Shown: one piece after another, positions 20,956 through 32,065 of the stretch
How positions within the stretch are numbered: position 1 is the first letter of the stretch
Layout of the letters: each line of letters opens with the position of its first letter
Assembly (NCBI RefSeq): GCF_018446385.1
Contig: NC_055987.1
Location: 4,485,705 to 4,549,704 of the forward strand
Direction of reading: 5' to 3'
DNA: 64,000 nucleotides
DNA from: Zingiber officinale
Lineage: Eukaryota; Streptophyta; Magnoliopsida; Zingiberales; Zingiberaceae
Notes under the pieces: generated by a model
What the model was told of the DNA's origin: nothing
What the model saw: the letters and a program-made list of their open reading frames with translations, nothing else
Databases searched by the model: none
Program-made: the position numbers and the translations under genes

Positions 20956-21609
20956 AAAAGAAATTAGACTTAGGGTTTTCAGGAAGAAAATTGAATATTT
21001 GAATTCATTAAAAGGCTTTGTCTAGAAGTGGTTGATGATCTAATAACCAAGAAGGTCTAGTGCTTCGCCATAGACTGGAAGTCAAATTCTGAATTAAATA
21101 TTTAATTGAAAAACTGATAAGCATAAAATAGTTAATTGCTTTCAATATTTATCAATGGTTTAACACTTATTAAAATTTCTTCCAAAAATTTCAATTAGAA
21201 AATTTTAATATTTAAAATTATTTTTGTTAAAATATTTTTTAAGTTATTTATTTCGTTGCTCAAAAATTTTTATTTTTAACTTAGAAAATTAAAAATTCTT
21301 ACTTAGAAATTGTGTTACTTAGAAAATTTTCTGCCTAAAAATATTTCTCGCTAAGAATTTTTTTAGCACTTAAAATTTTCTAATTTATTACATTTTTTTA
21401 AAATAACCTTAAACTTAATAAGGAACCTCATTTTTTATGCGATCAAAGGGGGAGAAAGATATATTAAGTCTAGGGGGAGGTATAATCTAATTTTAACTGA
21501 AAAATCTGTTTGCACTTATTTTCAAAATTAATTGTCTTTACATTGCATTTTATCTTGCATTTGTTTACCCTAGCTTAACATGGGTTGCTCACATCAAAAA
21601 TGGGGAGAT
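20956..21609 (+). other. 3' non-coding zone of outer element
   Basis: A/T-rich and ORF-free. Polypurine words GGGGGAGAAAG (21449) and AGGGGGAGGTA (21471) precede a final GGGGAGA at 21602. It matches the remnant at 8335-8494. Confidence 0.65.
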
Positions 21610-22491
21610 TGTTGGAACCCCAAGGTTATTTTGATGTGATCAAACAAGTTAAGTTAGGTTCTGTTTAGTTTAACCCTTGTGTCTAAGTGTGCAGGAGCTT
21701 AGGAGCACAGGAAGTTGAGCGGAAGACGCGACTAGCGAGAAGGACGGCACGGGGAGAGAGCCGACGGACTCAGTGCATCCGAGGGACGAGGTGCCGCGGA
21801 AGAGTACACCAGTAGACGAGAAGAACGTATGTGACGTTCGAGGGACGAGAAATTGGGAAGGAAGACTGCTCGAGGAGAAGGTCGGAACTTGGGTTCGGGT
21901 GAGCCCTATTCCGGATGATCGAGATCACCCAAGCAAATAGAGCCGGAGCGAAAGACCCGGACCGAGGCAAGCTAAACCGGAGCAGAGGGTCGGGCTGAAA
22001 AAAAGTCAACTCTGTTGACTTTCTGGGTCCGGGCGCCCGGACCAGGATTTTATCCAGATCGTGGTCAAACGTGATCTATGCGAAAAAAGATAAAATTTTA
22101 TCCCCTCCCAAGTACCTGGAACCCTTCCAGGCGCCCCGACCGAGGCTATAAATATAGCCTTGGTCCAAGAAGCTGAACAACAACTTATAATCCATTTCTG
22201 TTTGTTCTACTTTTCTTTGTGTGCTGTTAACACTATAAGAGATTACTCTGCCCAAAGGAGATCTTCAGATAGTGCGCTTCATTCTCCTTGTATTAGCAAT
22301 CTTCTGATTGCAAACCAAGTAATTCCTTTGTGTCTATTCCTTTTTTAATTAGTCTCTTTATTTTTTTTAATTAGTCTCTTTATTTTTAAATTACAAGTGT
22401 TCTTAATCTAGTTATAAGTCGAGAAAGGGTTGATTTATTTTTTCAGGGCAATTCACCTCTCCCCTCTTACCGGCCTCCAAAAGGACCAACA
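21610..22491 (+). repeat. Right LTR of outer array (882 bp)
   Basis: Starts TGTTGGAACCCC, ends GACCAACA, followed by the ATACA duplication. Carries the palindromic TATA region at 22138-22165 with one mismatch and a small duplicated attagtctctttatttt tract near 22350. Confidence 0.85.
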
Positions 22492-22496
22492 ATACA

Positions 22497-23700
22497 TATG
22501 CACGGCCATAGAAAGGTCGGTCGGGTTTGATGGTACTTAGCCTTACAATGTCTGGCCAGATAAAGGCCGACTGGGCTTAATGCCTTTAGCTCTACACAGC
22601 TCTTTACGTACACCCAACCGGATAAAGGTCGGCCAGGCTTAATGTCGTTAACCTCATAAAACTCTTTACATATGCCCAATCATAGAAAGGTCGGTCGGGC
22701 TTAAAGGTACTTAACCTTATAACATCCGGTCAGATAAAAGTCGATCAGGCTTAATACCTTTAGCCCTACACAGCTCTTTCAGAATTGATCGGGATTATGA
22801 TACATAGTCTGTATTCACTCCTAAATAGATCTTCAATGCACACAATTTATTATACGGTTTCTTGAACGGAATTCTAATATACTCAACACATCATATCATT
22901 CTCAGAAGGATTCATACAACATTTAATACATAAAGTAGATTACTGCAAGGACAGGCATGAAGATAGCCGGCCTTATAGGCCAACCGCAATACATTCATCA
23001 GATATGACATTCAGTACATAACCAAGCAAGTTAATACGAAGACAGATATAAGAATGGTCGGTTCTATTGTCCGATCGAGACACACTTAACAGATAAGCAC
23101 TCGACAACTCTCTAACAACCTGTCAGAATATGTCAAAGAATATTCCTTTGAAGCTTCCTTCGGAGGTTATTATGACTCTCGACAGTAGATTACTTGTAGC
23201 GGCATTATTCCTTTAATCGTCATATCAATGGCATAAGATGTAAACGACAAAAGAGGTATGCAAATGGATAGGTGGAAGATTTCTCAGACAATTATTGCAC
23301 ATTACTCAAGCTATACTTTTTCTATTACCTAACAAACTCTAACATACTGGAGGACCACCTCACGATCACGGAGGTTATGAAAAGTGATATATAAAGGAGG
23401 ATCCTCTCTGTTTGCAATGTACAGAATATTTGCATCTAAGACTTGCGTGCGAGCGTATTTACTACTATTCTTCACTGTTCTTCATCCACCCTATCGAGAT
23501 TAGATTGACTTGAGCGTAAGAGGACTTTGCCAACTCCTCCCTAGTCTTTGATCACTAACACTTTGTTGGAACGTCTGATTGTGTGCAGAAAAGCGGAAGA
23601 AAGCATCTCCCTAGTGCAGGAAGTATTTTCTCAGTCAATAAATCAACTACAGGAGTCATCACGTCATCTTCTTAGCTCTCAGATAGAATCAGTCAACAAA
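22497..23700 (+). repeat. Gypsy-like LTR, right half
   Basis: Tandem units identical in type to 7300-7963 continue to about 22780. Unique LTR sequence follows with a promoter-like GATATATAAAGG (about 23388) and GATTGACTTGAGCGTAAGAGG (about 23500). The latter is close to the transcribed-region motif seen in the solo LTR at 14174-15677. No primer site or internal domain follows, so this is a solo or truncated LTR. The exact 3' end was not determined. Confidence 0.55.
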
Positions 23701-25075
23701 TCTTACCATTACAATAGATTAATATAATTTCTAGTATCATCATAAAATAGTGAAAATAATAAAGGCTCAGACTAAAAGCTTACTTATCTTCCACGATTGG
23801 GTTCTACAAAACTAATAGAGTCAAACATTTTTTTTTTCTTCCTTTGATTCAAGATTTCAATAAACATATACAAATCTCATCTATTAAGCAAGCCGAGGAA
23901 TCTGTTCATAATTTTGAAAGAAAAATACTCTAAATTAATAATAAAAAAACAAAAGAAACAAGAAATCAAATCTTCCCACTACTAAAAAAAAATCTATTAG
24001 CATATCTTTAGTCGCTTTTTAAGAACTGAAAAGAGGAAAGAAGAAAAAACAAGTTCTTCAATCGATTTGTGAGAATGATTAAAATGTGAGGAATTATGTT
24101 GAACTACTTTACAGTACTATATATTAGATTTTTTTTTTTTTCAAAATTATGAGCTTCAAGAAAATGAATTTGAGTCAGATGCTCTTTTGCCTCCGACCCA
24201 TCCTCAGAGTGTTTTTATCTCTATATATATTAATTTAGTAGAATATAATTTCAATTCCCAAGGATATGAATTGGATCACCTCTATTGACACGATCATGAA
24301 TAGGGAGGGTGATGCAAATTTCAAGTAACAATCTGAGCAACATATTAATGATAATGAGATCTTACAAAGTTATCAATATGCTCTAAATAATATTTATAAG
24401 AATATAACAACAATAATATATTTTTATCACCAACATTAGAGGTTGCAATAGGTTAAGAGCTACTGGACCTGTACTGATAAAGAAAGTGTCGATGAAACGA
24501 TAATCAATTAATTTATTTTGACAAGTTTATACAAAGAGTTAAGCTTGCTTATGACACCAATATGCTACCAAACGTGAAAGGATTTACCAGTGTTTTTGAA
24601 ACTTGCCGAGCTTGGAACTCGCAGTGGTCAAAGTTTGATAGACTTAACATAGGCAACATAGATGGATTATATTTGATAGCTCAAAAGTTTATAACTAACT
24701 CATACTCTCTCTCTATATATATATGTATATATAGTTATAAACTTTTGAGCTATATGCCATCAAAATTGAATCCCAGAGAAAATAATTCCATGGTTCACAC
24801 TAAGATATATATCTACATGTTATATAAATTTATAATGCAACCAAAATTGAATCCCAAACTAACTTACACGGATAAAAGGAAAAAAAAAAAAAAACTATCT
24901 TACACACGAAAAGAAATCTCATACAAAGATTAATTTTTCTTATTTCAAAAAATAATCAATATATTGAAACGATGAATAATACAAAGAAGCTATTATTCTA
25001 AGTATCTTTATTTTTTTTAACAAACTGTAAGTGAATATTTATCACAAAGTCTAGGAGTTAAGAATTAAGAGTAGA
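23701..25075. other. A/T-rich intergenic with one hairpin
   Basis: No gene recognised. A 123-codon ORF at 24562-24933 has low-complexity Tyr/Ile repeats from a TA-rich stretch and no domain. The only clear structure is the inverted repeat at 24676-24753. Confidence 0.5.
24676..24753. repeat. Perfect 21-bp inverted repeat (hairpin)
   Basis: Arms 24676-24696 (atagctcaaaagtttataac then t) and 24733-24753 are exact reverse complements around a 36-bp CT/TA-rich loop. Outside the arms pairing fades quickly. This could be a small foldback element or a transcript hairpin. Confidence 0.6.
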
Positions 25076-25285
25076 CACAACATAATTATTAAATAAGTTC
25101 CACATTTAAATATAAAAGTCACAAATTCGATAATAATAGTTACAGAATAGTCAAATCTCAAAATGACAAATTAATATGTCCTAATACTTATTTAACAAGT
25201 TCATAGAGATATAGTGAAAATTAAAGAAATGCACACAATAAGTAAATTTTGTTCCCATAGTAAGCGATTCTAAAGACATCATATA
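25076..25285 (+). repeat. Direct repeat flanking the NLR, copy A
   Basis: Diverged but clearly alignable with 30345-30560. Shared words include attcgataataat, the segment before it, and ggattctaaagac / cgattctaaagac at the end. Nothing coding. Confidence 0.55.
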
Positions 25286-25419
25286 TCGCCATAAGAACGT
25301 ATCACTTGAATATTATTATCAGCAAACTCCAACAGATGCTTTTACCGTTTGTCATATGCATAATATGCCCTTAAAAAAACAGATCCTTGTTGTTATAATT
25401 AATTGAATCGTCCAAGTTC

Positions 25420-25440
25420 TCATTCCAATTCCAACCGTAC
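25420..25440 (-). other. Putative last coding exon of the NLR
   Basis: After the acceptor TTTACAG (25441-25447) the minus strand reads VRLELE and stop in the phase set by the donor at 25721. Intron 25441-25721 is 281 bp. The exon and its 3'UTR are alignable with the flank of the pseudogene. Confidence 0.5.
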
Positions 25441-25685
25441 CTGTAAATTACACGCAATACAAGAGACAAAAAAAATGAGTAAGGTAAATAATGCTAATTA
25501 TCAAAGATCTAAAAAAGTAAAGACATTTGGGAGCTTGGACTAAAGAAAAAGAAATTGTATGGCAAAGAAAAAGTTGATGAATCGTATATATATACACACG
25601 TGAAAAGAGAGACAATGATTCTTCTATTGCGAAGATTAACTAAAATTACGATACAAGGAATGCAAAATAAAAGTATAAAACCTCT

Positions 25686-28600
25686 CTATGCATGAAAATA
25701 ATGGGCGCCAAGGGTACTTACTCTTCTCATCACTCTATCCGCATTGAACTTTTCTGACTGCTCCTTCAGCGTTGGATGAATACTGCCAGAGCAATCGAAA
25801 ACATCTAGTGACATGGGAAGCCCATCCTCTGGCATCGCTTGAATCTGTGGACAGTTACATATTTCTAGTCTTTCGAGAAAGGGAGAAAGTCCCATCTCTG
25901 GCAGTGATTGGAGCTGTGGACAGTTAGACACCATTAACGTTTTTAGGAAGGGAAGGCAATGCAACAGTTCAGTCGGCAGAGATTGTAGTTTATCGCAATA
26001 AATGAAGCTTAGAGATGTAACAGCAGTGAGGCTCCGCCTAAATATTGTCTCCTCAAATATCAGCTCCTCAGAACATGATTCAATTTCAAATTCTGTGATG
26101 AATGACAGTGAGTTTCTCAGAGGAAACATTTTAAGCAGAGCGGTGTTGTCCACACATAAATAACGCAGAGATGACAACAAGCTCGCTGCTTGTTCATTTT
26201 CTACATCCAACTGAACCAGCTTAGGACATCCTACGATCTTCAATTCCTCGAGGGATTTAAGGACTCCTAAGCACTCCATCCATCTCAACTCATCACAGTT
26301 ACAGATGTACAAGTATTGCAGTTCTACCAATTGAACCAGAGGAATAGACGTTATGTGTGGACAATCATTTATTACCAATCGAGTAACTAAACGAAGGTTG
26401 TGCAAGCAATCAGGCAAAAGTTTTGAATATTCGCCACAGTTGTCCAATTCTAATACCTTGAGTGAGGGTGGTAGATAGCAGCCACCTTCCTCGTCATCTT
26501 CCGTTTTGGTATTTAATATGAGCCTGGGGCAGTCTCTTATTATCAATTTCTCTAGGGAAGGAGGGAAGGGAGGTAATCTCTTTAGTTTGGGACAACCACT
26601 GACACAAAGTATACGCAAGCAGGGAAATAGATCTTTGCCCTCAGTCCAAGACCACTCCTCCAATGCCGGCAAACTCCATAAATTAAGCACTTTCAACTTT
26701 GGAAAACACTTGCCTTCAAATTCATGACTCAGTTGTTTCAAAGAAGGCATGCGCTCCATGCAAAGTTCAATCAGATGCAAACGTTGACCAATAAATGGCA
26801 GAACGTCATCCCATCCCTTGCAATTTGCTAAGTAAAGTTTTTCCAAATTGGATAGAACTTTTGGCATCAACCAACTAGGCGACCTACCTCCATTGTACCC
26901 TTCAATTTTCAATCTTTTAAGTGATTCGTGTGGCAGCAGAGCTTCAATTACTTCCTCTTCCAACTTGGCATCCTTCTCATCATTCCATTCTAACCCCAAT
27001 CCTTTTAGATGGACTTTGTTCTTTAACTCAGCATCCTGTGCTTCTTTGCTATCGACCACATTCTCAAGATTTTGAATATGAAGTGTTCCATGAAGCTGTG
27101 TCAAATCCTTTAGTTGTACAAGCTTGAGTCCATCGTCCTCTTGGACACTAAATGTTGGCAATTCTTGAAGATTAGTTAGTCTCCGTACATCCTTTATCAT
27201 CACCCAAAACTTGTTATCTGCATTAATGTGTCTCAAATTGACCATCTTCTTACCCAATTCTTGTGGTATAGACTCTAGTTTATGACACCCTAGTATCTCC
27301 AGTGTTTGCAAATTATGAAGGTGGCAAAATGAGTCAGGCAAAATTTTAATTTCATAATTGGAAGATAAATCAAGGTAACGGAGGTGGATCAATTTACCAA
27401 TATGTTCAGATAACTCTTGCAAGTCACACCGACTTACATCCAAAACGCGAATGCTTCTTAGTTTTTCAAAGAGGCTATTGGGAGGTGAATTTTTTCTCAA
27501 CATCAAGGTGCGCAACTTGTCGTATCCAGAGAATTCCAACGGCAATTTTCCTTCTTTTACTCGTAGATGCCGAATAGTGGAAAGCATCTTTGTTTGTCTT
27601 TTTTTTTCAATACTACATGTGTCTTCCGCAGAAATCATCTCAGCTAAATCATGTATAAGATCATGCATCACGAATCCACCAAATTTGAATTTTTGAAAGA
27701 AAGACCTGTTAACAAATTCAAGAAAATGGTCGCTTCCAACATCTTCCATCCTCTTTGTATTTTTATTTTGGATGAAACCTTCGGCCATCCACATTCGAAC
27801 CAACTTAGCTTCTTCGAACACATAGTCTTTAGGGAACACCGAGCAAAAAGCAAAACACTGCTTCATATTTTCATTAAGATATTGATAACTTAAATGCAGG
27901 GCTGGCATAATATCATCTTCATCTTGTTTTACTTTCCAATTGTCGCTTTTCATTATGGTGGCCCAGTGTTGTTGGCTCAAATCTGATTGCAGAACACTGC
28001 CGAGTGTCTTTGCGGCTAATGGTAAGCCCTTCAACTTGCGAGCAATCTTTCTACCAATGTCTTCCAGCTCTGGATAGTCTTCAGGGTTGAGTGTGACAAA
28101 TGAGCATTTCTTGAACAATTGCCAAAAGGCATCTTCGTCTAAACCATCGAGCAAAATTGGTTCCACCAGGCTAACCATTTTAGAAACTTTCATATCTCGA
28201 GTTGTAACAATGATTTTGCTACCATGAGCTCCAACTTTGAGTAGTGCATAAAATTTCTCCCAGATATTCTTATTATCGCTCCACGCGTCCTCCAGAACAA
28301 GCAGAAACTTCTTTTTTGCAATATGCTGATGGAGTATTTTTTGAAGAGGTTCTAACCCCATGTTATCATCTTGTTTTTGTAGAGTTACTGACTCTATTAT
28401 AGATTTAGCGAGTCCCTGCACAGTGAAATTGTCAGACACACAGACCCAAATCTTGAGGTGAAAATGATCCTGAACTCTGTTGTCTTTGTGGGCATACTGA
28501 GCAAGAGTAGTCTTTCCAACCCCTCCTATACCGACAATGGGCAAGACGGAGAAGGTATTGTTGACAAATCCCGATGCAAGTTCCACCTGATTAGCTGACC

Positions 28601-29210
28601 CCAACAACCAGTCTACCACTTGATTCAGTTCTTTGTCTCTGCCAAACATTTTGTCCGTCGCCGGGGAAGAGCATGATTCTCTGGCCTGAAACTTCACCTC
28701 AGGTTGCTTCCTTCTATCATTTGGTGGTAACACATTCATGATGCTCTTCATACGATTAGCAATTTTCTCCAGCCTTCCTTGCATCTTCCTCACTCTAGCT
28801 CTCGTATCATCTTCCTCCAAGGAATGAGAAGAACCCAACAACCTTTTTTTAGCAGCATAGAACATGTTTGAAAGGCCACTGGAGCCAGTTGCTGCCTTGC
28901 CCTCTTCTTCACCTTTGATCTTCTGCCTGAGGACATGATATTGGAACTCATCTATCAAGTCCTCAGCATCATAAGCAGCATCCTTGAGTTCCTGTATCAA
29001 TGTCTTCCATTTGGTGTCGTTGCACCCCCTACTCTGTACCTCGTCAAGGATGATTTGAATCTCCAGCAGCGATGCACGCAGATTCTCCATGTCCTCCGCG
29101 AAACCCCGGCGTTCGGCAAACAGTTGGATGGATTTATCGCTGGCCTTATCGAGCAAGGTCTGGATGAAGGCCTGCGCGAACCATCCCCCGACTGTTAGTG
29201 CCACCGCCAT
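25686..29210 (-). CDS. CC-NB-LRR disease-resistance protein (RGA-like CNL)
   Basis: A 1174-residue intracellular immune receptor, expected to sense pathogen effectors and trigger cell death. Start chosen at MAVALTVGGWF (29210); the 70 codons upstream lie in an intron-containing leader. Domains: coiled coil, residues 1-170, with the EDVID-type motif AEDLIDEF; NB-ARC, about 190-520, with P-loop GIGGVGKTT (about 225-233), kinase-2 LLVLEDAW (about 305), GLPLA (about 395), RNBS-D CFAFCSVFPKDY and MHD as VMHDL (about 513); LRRs from about 540 to the end. Kinase-2 has Glu for the usual first Asp. A strong donor (GTAAGT at 25721) lies 12 codons before the stop, with an acceptor at 25441. Splicing would replace the tail by VRLELE and end at 25420 (1169 aa). 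That downstream exon is conserved beside the pseudogene at 4237-4350, which favours the spliced form. A 139-bp 5'UTR intron lies at 29276-29414. Confidence 0.9.
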   Translation of the reverse strand: MAVALTVGGWFAQAFIQTLLDKASDKSIQLFAERRGFAEDMENLRASLLEIQIILDEVQSRGCNDTKWKTLIQELKDAAYDAEDLIDEFQYHVLRQKIKGEEEGKAATGSSGLSNMFYAAKKRLLGSSHSLEEDDTRARVRKMQGRLEKIANRMKSIMNVLPPNDRRKQPEVKFQARESCSSPATDKMFGRDKELNQVVDWLLGSANQVELASGFVNNTFSVLPIVGIGGVGKTTLAQYAHKDNRVQDHFHLKIWVCVSDNFTVQGLAKSIIESVTLQKQDDNMGLEPLQKILHQHIAKKKFLLVLEDAWSDNKNIWEKFYALLKVGAHGSKIIVTTRDMKVSKMVSLVEPILLDGLDEDAFWQLFKKCSFVTLNPEDYPELEDIGRKIARKLKGLPLAAKTLGSVLQSDLSQQHWATIMKSDNWKVKQDEDDIMPALHLSYQYLNENMKQCFAFCSVFPKDYVFEEAKLVRMWMAEGFIQNKNTKRMEDVGSDHFLEFVNRSFFQKFKFGGFVMHDLIHDLAEMISAEDTCSIEKKRQTKMLSTIRHLRVKEGKLPLEFSGYDKLRTLMLRKNSPPNSLFEKLRSIRVLDVSRCDLQELSEHIGKLIHLRYLDLSSNYEIKILPDSFCHLHNLQTLEILGCHKLESIPQELGKKMVNLRHINADNKFWVMIKDVRRLTNLQELPTFSVQEDDGLKLVQLKDLTQLHGTLHIQNLENVVDSKEAQDAELKNKVHLKGLGLEWNDEKDAKLEEEVIEALLPHESLKRLKIEGYNGGRSPSWLMPKVLSNLEKLYLANCKGWDDVLPFIGQRLHLIELCMERMPSLKQLSHEFEGKCFPKLKVLNLWSLPALEEWSWTEGKDLFPCLRILCVSGCPKLKRLPPFPPSLEKLIIRDCPRLILNTKTEDDEEGGCYLPPSLKVLELDNCGEYSKLLPDCLHNLRLVTRLVINDCPHITSIPLVQLVELQYLYICNCDELRWMECLGVLKSLEELKIVGCPKLVQLDVENEQAASLLSSLRYLCVDNTALLKMFPLRNSLSFITEFEIESCSEELIFEETIFRRSLTAVTSLSFIYCDKLQSLPTELLHCLPFLKTLMVSNCPQLQSLPEMGLSPFLERLEICNCPQIQAMPEDGLPMSLDVFDCSGSIHPTLKEQSEKFNADRVMRRVSTLGAHYFHA

Positions 29211-29275
29211 TTGATTGCAGAAGAGAGCAGCGGCAGATCCCTGTTTTCTACTCTCAGATCTGCAAGCCGAAAGAG

Positions 29276-29414
29276 CTGCAAAAACAAAACAAAGACAGTA
29301 GTAATCAAAGGGCAAACGCCATGTAGTAGATCGAACTATTGATTTGATTGATGGCAAATTATAAGGATTAATATATATAGCAAAGCAATATATATGTACA
29401 AGAGATTTGATTAC
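29276..29414 (-). other. 5'UTR intron of the NLR
   Basis: Donor TTTGGAG/GTAATC (29414) and acceptor TTTTTGCAG (29276) enclose 139 bp just upstream of the start codon. The pseudogene keeps the acceptor but has lost the donor segment. Confidence 0.55.
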
Positions 29415-31850
29415 CTCCAAATAAAGTGGATCTAGAGGTGATCGTTGCTCAACTGCTGCAAACTACAGAATAGTCTCAGGAAGCAAATATTGCTAAAAGG
29501 AAGTTGCAGATCAAAGCACAGTTGGGCGATGCTCCTGCAACTACCGAATACTTTCCAGAAGGAAATATTGTTAAAAGGAAGTCGGAGATCCAAGTCAAGC
29601 TGTAGACTTCCGTGTTTTCAGTTCAGTGGAAGCTGACTCAGCCAGGATTAATTAAAAATATTTAATATATAATATAATTACAAAAATGACTCTATCTGAA
29701 TGGAACGCTTAATTCAATTCAACTAAACTCTTTCCCCTTCAAATTTTTTTTTTTAAGCTTGCTAATCAAACATAAATTAAAAGTATTTAATTTATAATTA
29801 CATAGATAAATAGATTTATTTGGACCATTAAATTCATTAATCTCTCTTTCATTCTTTTTTACCGTCTCACTTTTATAAACACGAGTTTATCTGGACCGTT
29901 AAATTTATTCATTTTTTTATCTCGTTTCTTATTTTTTTCAACTTATTTATTTTTAGAAGCGGACTAAATAAGAGTTAAATAAATATATCTTTAATTTGTG
30001 CAGTAGGTTTTTAGACCATTCAATAAACATTGACTAAAAATATTTACTTTATATGATTACAAAGATAAATATTTAATTTGTGTAACATTTTTTTTCAAAA
30101 TCAAGCATTTTGATGATAATGAAAATAAAAGGGCGTATTTTTAAGATGTTATATTAATTTAAAATAACATACTAGATTTAAGGGGATACTTATTTTCATT
30201 AACACTTTAAACCATAGATATTTGTTAAAAAAAAGATTATATCATTTGCATATTATGGAATAAATTTAAATCAACATTATAAGTCTGATAAGTGTGGAAA
30301 TACGATAAATTAATTAGATAACATTATATGCGATTGAGAGGAAAGTTCAATATAATTATTTTAAAAGTTCCAAATTTTAATATAAAAGGCACTTATTCGA
30401 TAATAATAATTACAGATTTAAATGTCAAAATGATAAGTTAATGTGCCATAATCCAAATTTTAAAAGTTCACACAAATATTAGTGAAAATTTTAAAAATCT
30501 ATGACGCAATGAGTAAATTCTTATTCCTATAGTAAAGGATTCTAAAGACAGCATAAAACGGACAAAAAAAATAATCCTTTCAGCTTGCAAAATGTTTTTT
30601 TTCCTCCCTAATCCATGTAAAATGGTACTAAAATGTTTTTCTCATGGACAAAAGAAAAATAATTACAATGTTTGAGCTTATCCATTTGACGTTGATAAGC
30701 CTAAAGGTATTGTACATTAATTTCATTTTCATCTCCATAATTAACGAATAGCCTAATTACCACTGCAAATTAAACTCTAAAATATTCTACCAGCAACTCA
30801 TAATTTGCAGTCATTACAACGAGGAGCCATGTTTTGTTCTTTTATGATCTGTATTGTTTTATCATCAATTGAACTACAAGCAAAACAATGACACGACTGA
30901 TAGTAGTAGTTTTTGTAGTTGACAAAACAAGGTCCCGCTCTGTAGTTTGTGCACCTAATAATTAGCAACAGCATTTACCTAATATTCAAAACTAAAAAAA
31001 AAAATAGTAACAATCGCCACCAATTACCAAATACAGTAGTAAAACTACCAAAAAAACCATCAGTGCCAGTTGCTGGATGCTATTCGACTGTCACTTAAAA
31101 TTATTTTAAAAAATATCGAAACTAAATAACGTTTACAACTTGCCGACAGGCAGATTTCCCTGATATTATTCAATGGATGTGTAAGCTCTTGGAAGGGATT
31201 CCGGGATCAAGCCAAGGAAGAAAAGCAGATCGAGCGAACAGCAGAGTCCTGCAAGCACATCATCATTTGAGAGAACTACTTTATAATTATTCCCTTTGAT
31301 TTTTGGATAGACAGATAGTAATGATGGAGTAAAAAGATTCTGGAAACATATATTAAGTGTTCAGTGACATGTATTTAATAGAATAGCCTCTAAGCAATTT
31401 TGCTTGATATGGATTATGATAGATGAATGAATTGAATGACTATGACTTAAAACTTAAATTAAGCTCAGTAACAAGTAAAACTAAATGACAATAACCGAAA
31501 TATGTCAAAGTACCATGATCTCATAAGCATCTACGTCATACACTGCAAAAGAAAAAGAAAAAAAAAAAGGAAAAAGAAAAAACGTACCTCACCATATACT
31601 TGCAAATTTATGCTGAAGGTGAAAGCTCCTCTCCCATTGTTCGACTAAGAGAATCAGGCACACAATATGATCACCACAAGGAGCAGGACTCATCAATCTG
31701 AATATGAATGACTCCGACCGTTAAACGAGAGAGATTATGCAGTACAATATCAATTTTTACACGTGCATTGAAACAAAGTTAAAAGGATATGTATTAAACG
31801 CCTAAGAGATCATGACCAGAAATTTCAGGTTAAGGTCAAAATCATATACA
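29415..31850. other. NLR promoter side and A/T-rich intergenic
   Basis: 29440-29610 holds two imperfect copies of a leader segment (ggaagcaaatattgctaaaaggaag and a variant about 100 bp on), partly shared with the pseudogene at 6735-6800. From 29640 on the DNA is A/T-rich with dispersed words such as aaaatatttaatttataattacaaagataaat. No gene was seen. Confidence 0.45.
30345..30560 (+). repeat. Direct repeat flanking the NLR, copy B
   Basis: Partner of 25076-25285, in the same orientation and about 5.27 kb away. The intact NLR lies between them. Confidence 0.55.
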
Positions 31851-32065
31851 TGGGCAGACAGAGCAAACAGATAGTAGCAGCACTCAGTTGTCATTGAAGA
31901 ACAAAGTCTTTGCATGAAATATGATATCTAGTGGACTGTTAACCACCAGGCAAGATAATGAAACAGACAACTTTGATTCAGGTAATGACAACAATTGCAG
32001 TAACTCACGAGATTCAGGAATTTCAGGAAATACAATCTGAAGCCAGTAACATTCGTGATGTGGCA

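Larger units (their letters stand above)
7964..22491 (+). mobile_element. Three-LTR gag-only Sirevirus-like array with nested insert
   Basis: The insertion starts TGTTAG and ends CCAACA, and is flanked by an identical 5-bp target duplication ATACA (7959-7963 and 22492-22496). Inside are a truncated LTR (7964-8334), a 3' internal remnant (8335-8494), a full LTR (8495-9353), a tRNA-Met type primer site, gag, a nested 10.1-kb element, the rest of gag, a 3' non-coding zone and a final LTR (21610-22491). No protease, integrase, reverse transcriptase or RNase H is seen. The family was probably mobilised in trans. The single outer duplication implies one original insertion, rearranged later by LTR recombination and deletion. 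Confidence 0.8.

Noticed and set aside
24562-24933. 123-codon ORF with Tyr/Ile repeats
   Set aside because: Produced by a TA microsatellite and hairpin region; no domain, start context or homologous partner.
29211-29420. 70-codon N-terminal extension of the NLR reading frame
   Set aside because: The segment contains a GT-AG 5'UTR intron, and MAVALTVGGWF at 29210 is the usual start for this family and is shared with the pseudogene.
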